DNA of 64,000 nucleotides from Gigaspora margarita (Eukaryota; Glomeromycota; Glomeromycetes; Diversisporales; Gigasporaceae), in NCBI GenBank assembly GCA_009809945.1, contig WTPW01000490.1:160375-224374 (forward strand). Direction: 5' to 3'. The notes under the pieces are model-generated. The model ran no database searches and was not told the DNA's origin. It saw nothing but the letters and a program-made list of their open reading frames with translations. Positions within the stretch are counted from its first letter, which is position 1. Each line of letters begins with the position of its first letter. The translations under genes were made by a program, and so were the position numbers. Below are positions 25,151-36,633 of this stretch, one piece after another.

Positions 25151-25452
25151 TTAATTTGCACCGATCAGCGATTAACTCCAAATATTTGTGATTATATAAA
25201 ACTATTCATATTATCTTTTAGAAATATCTCAATGCCAGATCACTTTGGATTTAATAATGCTCTCTTCACATTTATAAAATTTCCTGTATCTGAAAAAATA
25301 ATTGTTCATTTTCACTTAAAATCGGAAATTGATATTTCATAATGACCACAACATCACGATCTGTTTCGATATCAAAGCTTGAAAGAATAAAATATTTATA
25401 AGTTCGTTATCATATTTTTATTTTGAATGTTTAATAAAAGACAGATTAATAA

Positions 25453-25697
25453 GGCGAGACCAACTGGATTCGGTGTTTTACATTACCCCCCCCCCCCCCC
25501 CCAAAAAAAATTTAGATAAATATATATAGGGCTTCGGGATATTTCGGAAAATTTTTACAGTCACGGAACAATTCGGAAAAAAAAATTTTCGATGAAAAAA
25601 TTTTTTTAAAATTTTACTATGTGAACCACCCTCTCCCCCCCTCCTCTGGAGGGGAGGGGGGGGGTAATGTAAAACACCGAATCCAGTTGGTCTCGCC
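25453..25697. mobile_element. MITE with perfect 40-bp terminal inverted repeats, TAA flanks
   Basis: 245 bp. Both ends start GGCGAGACCAACTGGATTCG and stay perfectly paired for about 40 bases into a C/G run. TAA flanks both sides (25450-25452, 25698-25700), matching a 3-bp duplication of the PIF/Harbinger type. The inside holds short TTCGG motifs and poly(A)/(T). Perfect ends suggest a recent insertion. Confidence 0.8.
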
Positions 25698-25992
25698 TAA
25701 CTACTTTACGGCAAAGTTGTTTTCATTTTTATTAATTATGAGAAGCATAAATATTAGATACGTCCTCTTCATTAGTAGAACTTTGCAAAATCATTAACAG
25801 TATTTTCTTTCTATACTAAATAAAAATCCAAGTTTTAATTAATATCAATTCAATCAACCTGTTATTTATTAATAAGTCAAAAAGCTTATCACTATCAAAG
25901 CACTTAAATTTAAATTGACCGAGTTAATAACTAATGAATGATGTGTGTATAATTTCTTATATTTTTCCTAAAATTGTATACAGTTATCTATA

Positions 25993-26156
25993 TATGGGGA
26001 CCCCCACAGCAAAAAGAGGCAGTGGGCAAAAAATTTTGATTCCGTAATTTTATAAAAATTATATATGTCTATTACCCTAATTCTTCGAGAAATTGCATTT
26101 TTTTTTTAAAAAATTTTTTTTGCCCACTGCCTCTTTTTGCTGTGGGGATTCCCATA
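25993..26156. mobile_element. Short MITE-like inverted-repeat element
   Basis: About 164 bp with arms containing CACAGCAAAAAGAGGCAGTG on the left and the reverse complement near 26122-26148. Flanks are TA-rich, so the exact ends and duplication are uncertain. Absent from units 1 and 2 at this place. Confidence 0.7.
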
Positions 26157-26624
26157 TATTAAATATATAGTTAAAGTATCAAGTGCGTAACTGATTTGAT
26201 GCATCATTTTTTTCTGTGGCTTCTCATCTTCGCCCACACCGCTTCATCGCCATATCCTAACAAATAAACATTAATGCGGATTTAATTCACATTTTTGCAT
26301 TATATTCTGACAGTTCATAATCTTGATTACATAGTGATTGTTGTCTAGAACAATCCCAATTTTTTCGCTGGCAAAAAAATGCATAAAAGAAGCAAATTGT
26401 AAAAAAATAAATAAATAAATAAATAGATGGGAGTAAGATTAAACATAAGACGGGTTCTCAGAATGTAAAATTCTCATAATTATGGAGCGCAGTGTTTATG
26501 CCCACACCAATGTTTAAACAATCACCATTGTAGTAAGTTTGAAACCGAAAACGTGACTTCAGCAATTCAAATTTGAGAATAGTCGGAAGGACAATAAGGA
26601 TAATCATGGCTTAAAGGATTTTTA

Positions 26625-26862
26625 CAGGGCTGTCCCCAAATTTCCGGGTCGGATGCGTAGGATCTAGGTCGGCGTTTAGCCCTACTTGTTAGCAGGTTTT
26701 ATAGCAAAATTATCATCTGGGCATTTTTTACTTAAGAACGGATATGATTTATTAGTAAAATTTTTTATGATCTTGAGGCAAAATTGATCAATTCCGATCC
26801 AGCTGACCATGATTCCGATGCACTCCGACGTATCCCGACCCGGAATTTTGGGGACTCCCCTG
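26625..26862. mobile_element. MITE with TA flanks (Tc1/mariner-like)
   Basis: 238 bp starting CAGGGCTGTCCCCAAATTTC and ending with the imperfect complement (..GGGGACTCCCCTG), flanked by TA (26623-26624, 26863-26864). Units 2 and 3 lack it. TA duplication and CAGGG ends fit the Tc1/mariner class. Confidence 0.75.
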
Positions 26863-26990
26863 TATGAGTTTGGCAGAAAGGGCGAAGCAAAAAGGTAATA
26901 GGGATGATTTGGCCTATTAAGTATAGTTTTTAGACAATATAGATACTTAATAATTGGTTTTTATAAAAGACCCACGGGGAAGAACGAGTC

Positions 26991-27568
26991 CCATTACAGT
27001 ATGCTTATAAATAAAGACTCTTTAAGTTACATACAATATAACTATCATAAACTATATATGTTCATTCAAATATTTCTGTAACCACTTGCCAAATCTAACA
27101 CGCCTCTTTCGACCCATGAATTGTTAATCACGAAGCCCGATTACTCCGGAATGATTTACCGACCGTTTTAAGATTTAAACGTTTAATGATATACTTATTT
27201 TTACTTTTGATCGTCATTGAAATTTTAACTCCAGATTTCCAAAGTGCTTAAATTGTTTAATATTCTATAATTGATTACCATTACTATTATATTTATATTT
27301 GTACGATTGGTATTACGATTATGATTTAGAGCAGCACAAAAGAATATAAAAGATTGAATAGATAAGTAGTTAAGCAAAGAAAATCTTGGTAGAACATACT
27401 TGCAGTGTCATAAATGCATAATCATGAACTGCCACAGATTTTCTTTTAAAAAAGAATTCGTGTTACAAACCACGAGTACAGGTATATACCAAATATAGAT
27501 GAAGGCAGTACTTAAAAAAAAAAACTACATTACGTTCAAATTTGAATTTTTTTAAGTAATAACAAAAT
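26991..27568 (+). promoter_or_regulatory. Conserved upstream block, unit 4
   Basis: Fourth copy of the upstream block (CCGGAATGATTTACCGACCG at 27146-27165; CTTGGTAGAACATACTTGCA near 27384). It now leads into a truncated gene. Confidence 0.4.
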
Positions 27569-27691
27569 ATGAACCAGGTGAGCCCTTTTGTGTTTTGTAA
27601 TTTGGGGTATAATTACAAAAAAAGGTATTAATGTGAATAAAAATGAAAAAAGGCATTCGCTTAATACTTGAAAGCTGCGAACATAGGTTAT
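27569..27691 (+). pseudogene. Truncated Sel1-kinase gene start, unit 4
   Basis: Begins MNQVSPFVFCNLGYN like its siblings, then gains one A in a homopolymer near 27615-27622, which shifts the frame. Similarity stops abruptly after GGTTATGCT at about 27691. No kinase exon follows. This is the broken end of the array. Confidence 0.8.
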
Positions 27692-29065
27692 GCTAGATAT
27701 TATAACCTGTATATTGGAATTAAAATATTATTGCTAATAGTTAAATTATATGCAATTTTTTACATTATAGATCATACGCCATACCCGGATCTTTCACATC
27801 AAGATTATTAAAAAAAGAAATAAGAGTATTATGCTAAAAGAGCATATTATCCACAAAATACGGAATTAAATATATAGATAATGTGATTTTTTAAGATTTG
27901 GATTTTATGTCTGTCGAATTATCTAAAATTTTTTCATTTCCCATTGTCACGACACCAAATTTAATAGATTAGCTAAATGAAATAATAAAAAATGAATTAA
28001 ATAATTTAATAAATACGTACGTACATATGTAACTTTAATCAGTCATATTTAGTATATTATACTCGCTCGGATGCTTTATTAAAAATGACATTATGAAGAT
28101 ACATATGGGAGTAGTGCTCTACTTCACTACTTTTCTCCTCTATTTTGACATACTTGTGCTCTTTTCAACTTTCTATGTTTACATGTTACTTATCAGCCTG
28201 TCACTGTGTGTTCATGTGACTAAGTACAAAATGAGGATCGGAAGTACGGGCCCACGCTATGGTGTGGCGCATTCTACTTCAAAATTTTCTTTTTTTTTTT
28301 TTTTTGGAAGCACGAGCCCACGCTATAGTGCGGCATATTCTACTTCATCTTTTTTTTTTTTTTTTTTTTAATGCCAATGCTGCGGTGTGGCTACTCAATA
28401 TTACATGCATAACAGCCGGCAGGATGCAACGTCTTCAAACAATGGGGGGTGAGTGGTGGGCCAGTCACGAAGAAGCCAAATCGTAATCGGGCGGTGAAGA
28501 GAACAAGTAGACCCAATTGCGCCCACATGTATCTCTTACTTTCATTACCTGCACCATCTGCATGTCTATGACTCAATCATATGAAAATCCTCAATTTAAT
28601 CACATGCATTTCTCTAATGGAATCGTATGCATTGTCTTCCATACAAGCCTTAATTTACGTAAGCCACAAAGGGATGATCCTCGCGATAACGTGACTTTCA
28701 ACGCATAACCCTAATATGGTGGTAAATAAGAAGTAATACTACATGTATGTTGTGCGCCAACATTCATTTTGGTTAATTTATACTACAGATTGGTATTTGA
28801 GCCATTCCTACTGACAATTGGAACAAATCGGTGTATTGACATTAATATACTACTAATTCTATTTTAAGTAATAATGCCTGACGAAAGTCACATACATATC
28901 GAACTTCATCATTTCATCATGATTAAATAGATTAGGTTGTCAGTGACGAAGCATATGAGTTTATTTCATCAATGCAAAAATAGTTTCACCAGGAATATAT
29001 ATAGCTTCAAGTGCACACAATTGCATTGTTTTCCTTGAAAAGTATTTTCACTCTTAAACAATAGA
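27692..29065. other. Unique sequence right of the array
   Basis: No similarity to the array units. Composition is moderately A+T-rich with CpG still present. Open frames at 28093-28371, 28259-28486, 28391-28576 and 28517-28708 overlap each other and a T-run repeat, and I do not support any as genes. Confidence 0.4.
28240..28370. repeat. Two-copy tandem repeat ending in T runs
   Basis: A 66-bp unit starting near GGAAGTACGGGCCCACGCTA occurs twice (28240 and 28306), each copy ending in 15 or more Ts. A partial third copy may follow near 28370-28400. The T runs could be tails of minus-strand retroposed copies. Confidence 0.6.
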
Positions 29066-30665
29066 ATGGAATTAATTAATGACGAACTCTTATGCGATTG
29101 CTTTATTGATTATCTCAAGTCTGACCAACCAGATATACCCAAACTTGAGAATTATTTAAATATGTTCAAAATTCTTTGAATATCAGAATTTTATCTGTGC
29201 GCAAAAACTCAATACATAGAGTTTTTTCACAAAATGAGGATCCTTTCTTCACTCAGTAGGTTAAAGATATTAATTATTAAATTCATTTATTAGTCAATAT
29301 CAATGTTATTTATTTATATATATATATATATAATAGATGAGCAATCATTCAAGTAATGAAATTTTATGAAGATATAAAGTCATATAACAAAATGACATTA
29401 TTTATGATAAGGTAGATTTGAAAATTTACACTGAGAATTAAGCATGATTTTATTATTGGTTATTTTTAAATTATTTCATATTTACCAACATATATTTATA
29501 CATTTAGTTGCAAAACAGTAATGTCCAACAGTCTTGGACTAATATTGCTCATTGAGAAGAAGACAATATTGATAACAAAAATGGTGGGTTGGTATTTCAC
29601 TTGTAAATTTTATTATTAAATTATTACTTACTTTAAAATATTATAGTTTTGAATCTTCTTAATTTTGTGCAAAACTGATTCAATTGAGAACTTAAGTCAA
29701 GCAATGACTTAAACAAACTCAATGAATTTGAAAAAATGGTTGCTCAAATGATAAAAGATCACCGAAAAACCATTTTTTCAATGACATTGGAAGATCAAAA
29801 ACAAAGAATATTTAATAAATAGATCAGAGTTAAGGTTAGAAAATTTATTTTGAGTAAATATTATACATAGCAAAACAATAAACCTTTTTGATAAGAAACC
29901 TTTCAAAAATTTTTGGTATAAACAACATTTTTTTAGATATTTTAAGATTGTAAAATCAGGTATAATGTCAATTTGAGACATTTTTAAAATTTGGTTTAAG
30001 CATATAATTTTGCTTATAAAACTGCCTTCTGTGTTCTAGCAAAAAACATGTCTTGAAAATTTTGAGATGGAGATATTAACTCTTTCTCTTAATTATTGTG
30101 TTATTGGTTTGTTTGATCTTATATCTCATCTAATTTTATAGAATGTACTACAACTTGCATATACCTAATAATTTTGGTAAATGTTTAGAAGATATTCAAG
30201 AATTTTTTGAAAGAACTTATCAAAAAGATTTATTGCTCCAGATGTAATAGTATTAATATTTATTTATTCATATTATAATGTTACTTTATTTTTTATTTTA
30301 GAACAATTGCCCACTTTTTGAATTAATGTATTTAGATGTTTTTAAAAAACAAATAGATTCAAAAAAGATAAACAACTATAGAGTTTTATTTTTGGAAATA
30401 ATTTTCATAAATTATTCTTAAGGTAAAATTTGTAAACTCTTTTTTTGAGAAGATCCTCCATTCTTGTTTTTTAAATAACTATTTTTTTTATAGACTATAG
30501 AATTTCAATAGGAGCAAGAAAACAAAGAATTGGAAAAAGAAAATATGCATTTACAAGAGATGTTAAAAAATTATTGAAAAAATTGGCTTATAAGGCAATT
30601 CTCAATAAATGAAACTCATCAATAAAAGAATTATTAAAAGAATCAGAACAAACCATCAAACAGGT
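29066..30665 (+). pseudogene. Decayed multi-exon gene, family not recognised
   Basis: Several separated stretches read like protein on the plus strand. They are an ATG-led 37-residue block starting MELINDELLCDCFIDYLKSD (29066-29179), a block with DLNKLNEFEKMVAQMIKDHR near 29704-29765, an ATG-led block starting MYYNLHIPNNFGKCLEDIQE (about 30143-30247), a block with NNCPLFELMYLDVFKKQIDS near 30300-30420, and a Glu/Lys-rich coiled-coil-like block near 30490-30600. Gaps between them are very A+T-rich and could be introns, but frameshifts and stops also occur. I do not recognise the family. It sits where CpG becomes rare, so decay by deamination is plausible. Confidence 0.45.
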
Positions 30666-32369
30666 TACTATTTAAATTATTTTGTGTTATTATGATCTTA
30701 AAGTTATTCATTATAATTTTATTATAGATTTTAATGACATTACTGTCCTCAATTTGTTTGTAATTTTCAGTAACAATAAAAATGATAAAATATGATTTTT
30801 CTATTCTACTATTCTATTCAATTTTTCATCATATAATAACTAAGAGTAAATTATAATTTATTATAGGTTTATGGCAATTGAATAGCAAGTCAAGCAGTGG
30901 AAGGTATTATTTAAGCATTTATATAAACATTATTTTTTCCAGTACTAACTGCTATTATTTATATAAAATAAAGAAAATGTGGTAAATAAATTGTCATTTT
31001 TTATATAATTTTTTACCTTTTAATATAATATTTATATCAATAATGGTATATTATTAATAATTAATATTTGTATTAAAATATTGCTTTAGCTATATAAATT
31101 TATTTTCTTTTATCTTGTTATATAATATTTTTTTAATATCATGCTTTTAATTTTCTTAAAATAAGTATGATTAATATTAGTATTTATATTAAAATATTGC
31201 TTTAGTTATATAGTTTTTTTTTTTAATTTTAATAGTGAGACCTGTTATATAGTTTTTTCTTCTAATCTATTATATAATAATTGTGTAAAAAACTTGGTAT
31301 TAATATTCTTAAATGAATATCATTAATAATTAGCATAATTGATTAAAATATAAATATTATTATTTTGCTTCATTTGTAATATCCTACATTATTTCACAAT
31401 TTATATCAATTTTATTATTTTGCTTCATTTGTAATATTCTACATTATTTCACAATTTATATCAATTTTAAATTGATCTAAGTTATTCTTAAATTTTAAAA
31501 CTAATACATTATTTTCAATTAGTAAAAACATCAAAAAAATTAAAATTATACAACCAATTTTATAAATAAAAAATAAGAAAAATTATATAAAATTTTATAA
31601 AAAAACATATAAATTTGTATAAATTACAATTATATTAAAATGAAAAAATAGTTTGTAAAAAGAACAAGAACAAACTCTTTTACATCTGTGTATTTCTATA
31701 GCAATTCCAGTACCTAGGAATTATTGAATTAATACCTTCAAATATGATTGACTTGACTATCAATAGACCTACCTAAATTTATCAAATACAATCATAGACT
31801 TATTTATTATGTATGGATAAACATATAAAAGCTCCAGAGAATAGTAAGTTTTTAAGGTATCTATATAAAAATTTTCAAGAACATTTAAGTATGCATATAT
31901 AAGATTATATATACATGTGTTGATTGTCTCAGGATAAAATGACTCACTTTTAATGGCACTTTGGAATTACTAATCTTAGATTAGTTTCTTTAGAACAATT
32001 TAACTATTCGACTTTTCTGAAATTGTTTTTTATTAGATTCATGAAATGTTTCTTCATTAGTACATTATATTTTATAAGAATTCAATTAGGTATAGATTTT
32101 TTAAAAATATTATATTTGTTTAATTCATTATTTGCAAGATTCAACTCTATATAAATGCTTGTATTTAGCAAGCTTTCAAATAAAAGAATTGCAAAATCAT
32201 GTGTTATTTAACAAATTATCTCTATTTAGTAATTGAATAATATTTATTTTGGCTATTTCTTTAGCTTCTTCTTGAGGGCCATTTTCCTTATTGCCATTTT
32301 TAGTATTGTCTCAAACATTGCTATTTTACTAGTATTTCTATAAATATTGCTTCTTATTTAAAATCTGCT
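30666..32369. other. A+T-rich non-coding stretch
   Basis: Very low in CpG, with many TATA and AATATT runs and a direct duplication at 31362-31477. I see no gene. Confidence 0.45.
31362..31477. repeat. Direct tandem duplication of about 58 bp
   Basis: Two nearly identical consecutive copies containing TTTTGCTTCATTTGTAATAT and CATTATTTCACAATTTATAT. Confidence 0.7.
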
Positions 32370-32945
32370 AAATACAATAGGCATTTTTGAAAAAGTCAAA
32401 GAAACCATCTATGATACATTAATTCATTATTGGAATGATCTGGGTGATGTTGGTTTGATAGCAGCCCTTATAAAAGTTTGGATTTTCTAGGTGACAACTC
32501 TAAAAACAACTATTTATCCAAAAGCTTTATGATGAATTTGCAAAACAGAAGAACTAGCATCTGAACAACCAATTAATCCAACCCATCTATCCCAGAATCT
32601 TCAACATGTTCACATAAGAAATACCTTTAACAATGCCAAATGAAAAGAAAAAAATAGGTCAGAACTGGTCCAACAAGTTCTTGACAAAATTTCAACTTAT
32701 TTATCATTACCATCAGCAGTGGATACTACTAAGACCTTTGGCTTGGTGAAAAATGCAATCACAAAAATTTTTAAAGCTTCAAAAAATTACTAGTATCTTG
32801 CAATACCAGTGATATTAGTATCTAGTGAATGTCTATTCTTGGATGCTAGCAATCTTATTAATTCTAAAAAAATAAACTTAGATACAAATTTAGTTGGACA
32901 TATACTATTTCTAAAAAGAAATTATGTAAAATGTCTGACTTTGCA
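32370..32945 (+). pseudogene. hAT transposase C-terminal remnant
   Basis: Translation gives VKETIYDTLIHYWNDLGDVG near 32388-32450, then after a break LVQQVLDKISTYLSLPSAVD near 32668-32725, and finally YLAIPVILVSSECLFLDASN followed by NLDTNLVGHILFLKRNY (about 32795-32930). The last part is the hAT dimerisation region, whose usual core is close to IPATSVPSERLFSDAGN. Stops (for example TAG before YLAIP, where Trp or Gln is expected) and frameshifts make it dead. Nearly all departures from the core can be explained by C-to-T or G-to-A changes. Confidence 0.75.
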
Positions 32946-33560
32946 CCTGAATGAAATAATGAAGAATAACTAGGCAAATCATATTAAAAAACTAAATAAT
33001 AAGTTGGGTTTAAAGCTCATAAAAAAAAAGCTTGCTTTATTGATCTTTGAAATGTTATCATAGTACATCTTACAAAATTACTAATCATAGTAAATTAAAA
33101 AGAATTCTAACTTGAACATTGTATAGTATAAGCACAAAAAATACTTTAGGATTCTTTATAAAAAAAGAAAACTTGTCAAACGCTATGTAATCTTAGTGCA
33201 TTCTTTTTAAGTAAGTTAAGGTTATATGTAGAGCTTTATAAAACTATCCAAAAAAGCAAAGCCCAAATAACATCATACTAGTTATTCTATATACTGGTAG
33301 CACTATAACTTATCTGATATATGCAGTATGATATAATATCTGATATCAGGTTATAATTTAATTTGAATTCCTAATATTAATATAATTTAAATTAAAATTT
33401 GAATGTAAATCAAATGCACTAAGGAAGATCCGAATTTAATCTGGATGGTCTTTGAAAAATAGAATAGAAACACTACTTTATAGAGAATATAGCACAGTTT
33501 TTATTCAATTTTTAATAGCTATACTGCTTTGATTAGTGTATTAGGAATATGTTGAGTGTA
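32946..33560. other. Non-coding stretch
   Basis: A+T-rich sequence after the hAT remnant, with no gene or clear repeat seen. Confidence 0.4.
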
Positions 33561-34062
33561 AGTGGAATTATTTACTAACAATCACTTTACAGATACTCTA
33601 TTTTACTAATAAATTATTTACCAACAAATTTATTTTACTAACAGTTCATTTTACTAAAGCTCATTTTACTTACAAAGTAATTCAAGCATTGTCATTATGG
33701 TTAGGATAGGACCCCAAAATATATATAGATAGATCAGGTATTAGTTTGCTTATTTTTGAAGATTTTTATGCAGATCTTTTTCATTTTTAGTAATTTTTTG
33801 CTTATTTTTGAGGTTTTTTCTGCAGATCATTCTATTTTTAGTAATTTTATAATTAACCTGACCTTATCTATGTATATTTCGGGGTCCTGTTAGGGTAGGG
33901 TCAAAGTAAAATTAGAATTAAAGTTAGTATGCTTTATAAAAAAAACTTGGCAGTAAAATGAGCTTCAGTGAAATGTAATGTTGGTAAAATGAACTTGTTT
34001 AGAATAATTTTAGTAAAATAAAGTGTCTGTAAAGTGATTATTAGTTAAATAATATAGGCCTA
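33561..34062. mobile_element. Decayed family A foldback element with nested insertion
   Basis: Same arm order as 13666-13985, but CACCGAC motifs have become TACTAAC. It is interrupted by another element at 33708-33898. Right-arm motifs AGTGTCTGTAAAGTGATTAT (34021-34041) mirror the left. Confidence 0.7.
33708..33898. mobile_element. hAT-like MITE, family B, nested
   Basis: 191 bp with ends AGGACCCCAAAATATATATA and the complement of GTATATTTCGGGGTCCT. Flanks GTTAGGAT and GTTAGGGT match at 7 of 8 bases, as for an 8-bp duplication. The second copy is 41435-41613. Confidence 0.72.
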
Positions 34063-34079
34063 TTTAATGATTGGTGCCA

Positions 34080-35330
34080 TAATTCAAAATGCAATTTGTC
34101 ATAATGTAATAATTATTTATTACAAAAGTCATAATTGTAATTACATTTATTTTATGTAATAAATATTATTACATGTAATAAATATTATTACATGTAATAA
34201 ATATTATTACATGTAATAATTATTGTTACAAGTAATAATTATTATTACAAAGTAATAAGTTTTTATTTTATAATTATTATTATTATATGGGGGTGAGTCA
34301 ATAGAAAAGGGACAAATTTTTTCTAAGTAAAAGTTTTCTTGACTTTAAGCTTAAATATTTTAACAACTATCTTAATAAATTTAATAAATTTTTTTTATTT
34401 TAATTCTATAAAATTTCAAGATTAAAATAAAAAAATTTTTGGCAAATTTGATTAAATAGTTGTCAAGATATTTTAATTTAAAAATTAAAAAAATTTTACT
34501 AAAAATGATTTGTCCCTTTTCTATTGACCCACCCCATATTATATAATTATAATATTGTAAATAAACAAAGCTAAAGCTATAGTATTTATTTAAATATATA
34601 ATATATCTTAATAAATACAATCAAATCTCATTATAATTTTAATTATACTATTTTTAAGTTCAATCTATTATAAACATTATAAAATTTGACCTTTAAATAG
34701 TTAAAACTTTTTATAATTATCAGATTCTTGCTTCTTGAGCTGGTGATTATATTGAGGTTTGACTATATAAAAAAATAAAGTTAATAAATTAAAATTATAT
34801 AATATAAATAAAACAAGTAAAACTAAAATAGTTTAATTAATAAATTATTTTTTAAGTAAGATTAAAATTTAAATTAATTAATTATATATAATAAAATATA
34901 TTTTATATATTATTATATTATTATATATAATAAATAACATAATATATAATAATATAATTGTATATAATAATATTTTGTATATAATAATATTATTGTATAT
35001 AATAATATTATTGTATATAATCATATTATTATATTATTACATGTAATAAATAATATTACATGTAATAAATAAACTTACATGTAATAAATAATATTACATG
35101 TAATAAATAATATTACATGTAATAATATTATTACATTATTACATGTAATAAATAATATTACATGTAATAATATTATATATAATAATATTATTACATGTAA
35201 TAATATAATTACATGTAATAATATTATTACATGTAATAAATGTAATTACAATTAAGGTTTTAAAAAACTTTATATAATAAATATGTAATAAATATAATTG
35301 TAATAATTGGCTAATTATGGCATCATACTT
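34080..35330. repeat. TTACATGTAATAAATA minisatellite region
   Basis: Runs of TTACATGTAATAAATAATA repeats at about 34160-34240 and 35030-35240 are separated by TATAATAATATTATTG-type microsatellite and by a MITE (34285-34539). Ends resemble each other in inverse orientation (GTGCCATAATTCAAAATG near 34076; AATTATGGCATCA near 35313), so the whole may be one element swollen by repeat growth. Confidence 0.6.
34285..34539. mobile_element. MITE-like inverted-repeat element
   Basis: 255 bp. Left end ATATGGGGGTGAGTCAATAG, right end the complement (..CTATTGACCCACCCCATAT). The arms extend into AAAAGGGACAAAT. The open frame at 34381-34620 (minus) overlaps it and is not a gene. Confidence 0.7.
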
Positions 35331-36136
35331 TAGGCCTATTAAGTGTAACCCAGATTTGTATAAGGAAGCATTGAGAATACAAAGCAAATTTTTTAATTAT
35401 ATTATGATATATAATTAAAATTTTGATTTGTATTCTTAATAAAAAAGATGCTCTCCTTATACTTGATGTACTCCTGATATACTAATCAAGACTAGGCAGC
35501 TGTTAAAATTGAATAAAATCTGTACTAACTAGTTGATTATATATTCAAATTTGGTTAAATAGTTCTACATTCTTATCTAATATGCATTATCTTTATGTAG
35601 TTATGAATCAGTTTTCAATAAAACTAGTAACCAAATAATTTTAAGTATGTATGTACTAATGCTATTATTACAAGCCTAACATTATACTGCCCATAAGAAT
35701 TACTATTTTCAGCAAATTTTAAACAATATTGCTACTAATTAGCTTAAATGTCAAGGTGCATAGCAATATAAATGAGTAACTCATTAAAATATGCATTGAA
35801 GTTTCAAATTCTAATTAAAGCCTATTATTTCAAGCAAATCGACAATAAACTTAATTTAATATTCTTTAAAAAAGAAAAAAATTACAAATTGATTAATATC
35901 ATTATAATTATTTTATAGTTTTGTTAAACTATTAAATTAGCATCAATAAAAAAATTTAAATGAATAGTTAATCTAAATTTAAGAATATATATATATACTA
36001 AATCTTAATAAATAAAAAGCAAAATCCTATATTAGCAAGAAAAAAATCATGAAACTGATTTTAAATAAAATAATCAAACTGATTAATATTATTAATTTGT
36101 TCTTGAGCTAGTTTTATGCCATATTTTATAAATTAT
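35331..36136. other. Non-coding stretch
   Basis: A+T-rich, CpG-poor, no gene seen. Confidence 0.4.
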
Positions 36137-36397
36137 ATATGGGCTAAAAGCCAAAAAAAGGGCCCAAATTGCCAATTTTTTTAAAAGTAATTTTTTGATA
36201 TAAATCATTCTAGAATGATTTTAGAATCATTTTTTATCTAAAATACAAAAGTAGTTGCATTAATGGAATTTTGTTGTACAGCTCTTTAAAGTTTCATTTT
36301 TTTATAATCCATTATAAGATTTACAATACAAAAATTGATTTTCCAAAAATCTTTTGTTTTGTCAATTTGCACCCTTTTTTAGTACCTAGCCCATATA
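36137..36397. mobile_element. MITE-like inverted-repeat element
   Basis: About 261 bp with ends ATATGGGCTAAAAGCCAAAA and the complement of AGTACCTAGCCCATAT. Inner parts pair imperfectly (AAAGGGCCCAAATTG / CAATTTGCACCC). Confidence 0.6.
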
Positions 36398-36633
36398 TTA
36401 ATTAATTTAGTACCAATTTTTGTATAAACTATATATAATAGCATAGCATTAATTTTATAATTTATATAATAAATTGTATAAATATTCTTAACTTTAGCTA
36501 CTTATAAATTAAATGACCCAAGTATATAATATTTATTATTATTGTTGCATCAAGCAGTTCTCTCAATGAGATTTGCTAGTGATTAAGATATTGCTTAATC
36601 ATTTTGATTAGTTGAAATGATCTTTATAATGAT

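Larger units (their letters stand above)
24376..26990. other. Spacer between units 3 and 4, hit by four elements
   Basis: Matches the spacers at 5061-6759 and 14561-16224 except for four inverted-repeat insertions (24881-25150, 25453-25697, 25993-26156, 26625-26862) listed separately. No gene supported. Confidence 0.5.

Noticed and set aside
28093..28708. Cluster of overlapping short open frames
   Set aside because: They conflict in frame and strand and run through T tracts; no domain or conserved partner.
35139..35387. 82-codon minus-strand frame
   Set aside because: It is a translation of the TTACATGTAATAA minisatellite.
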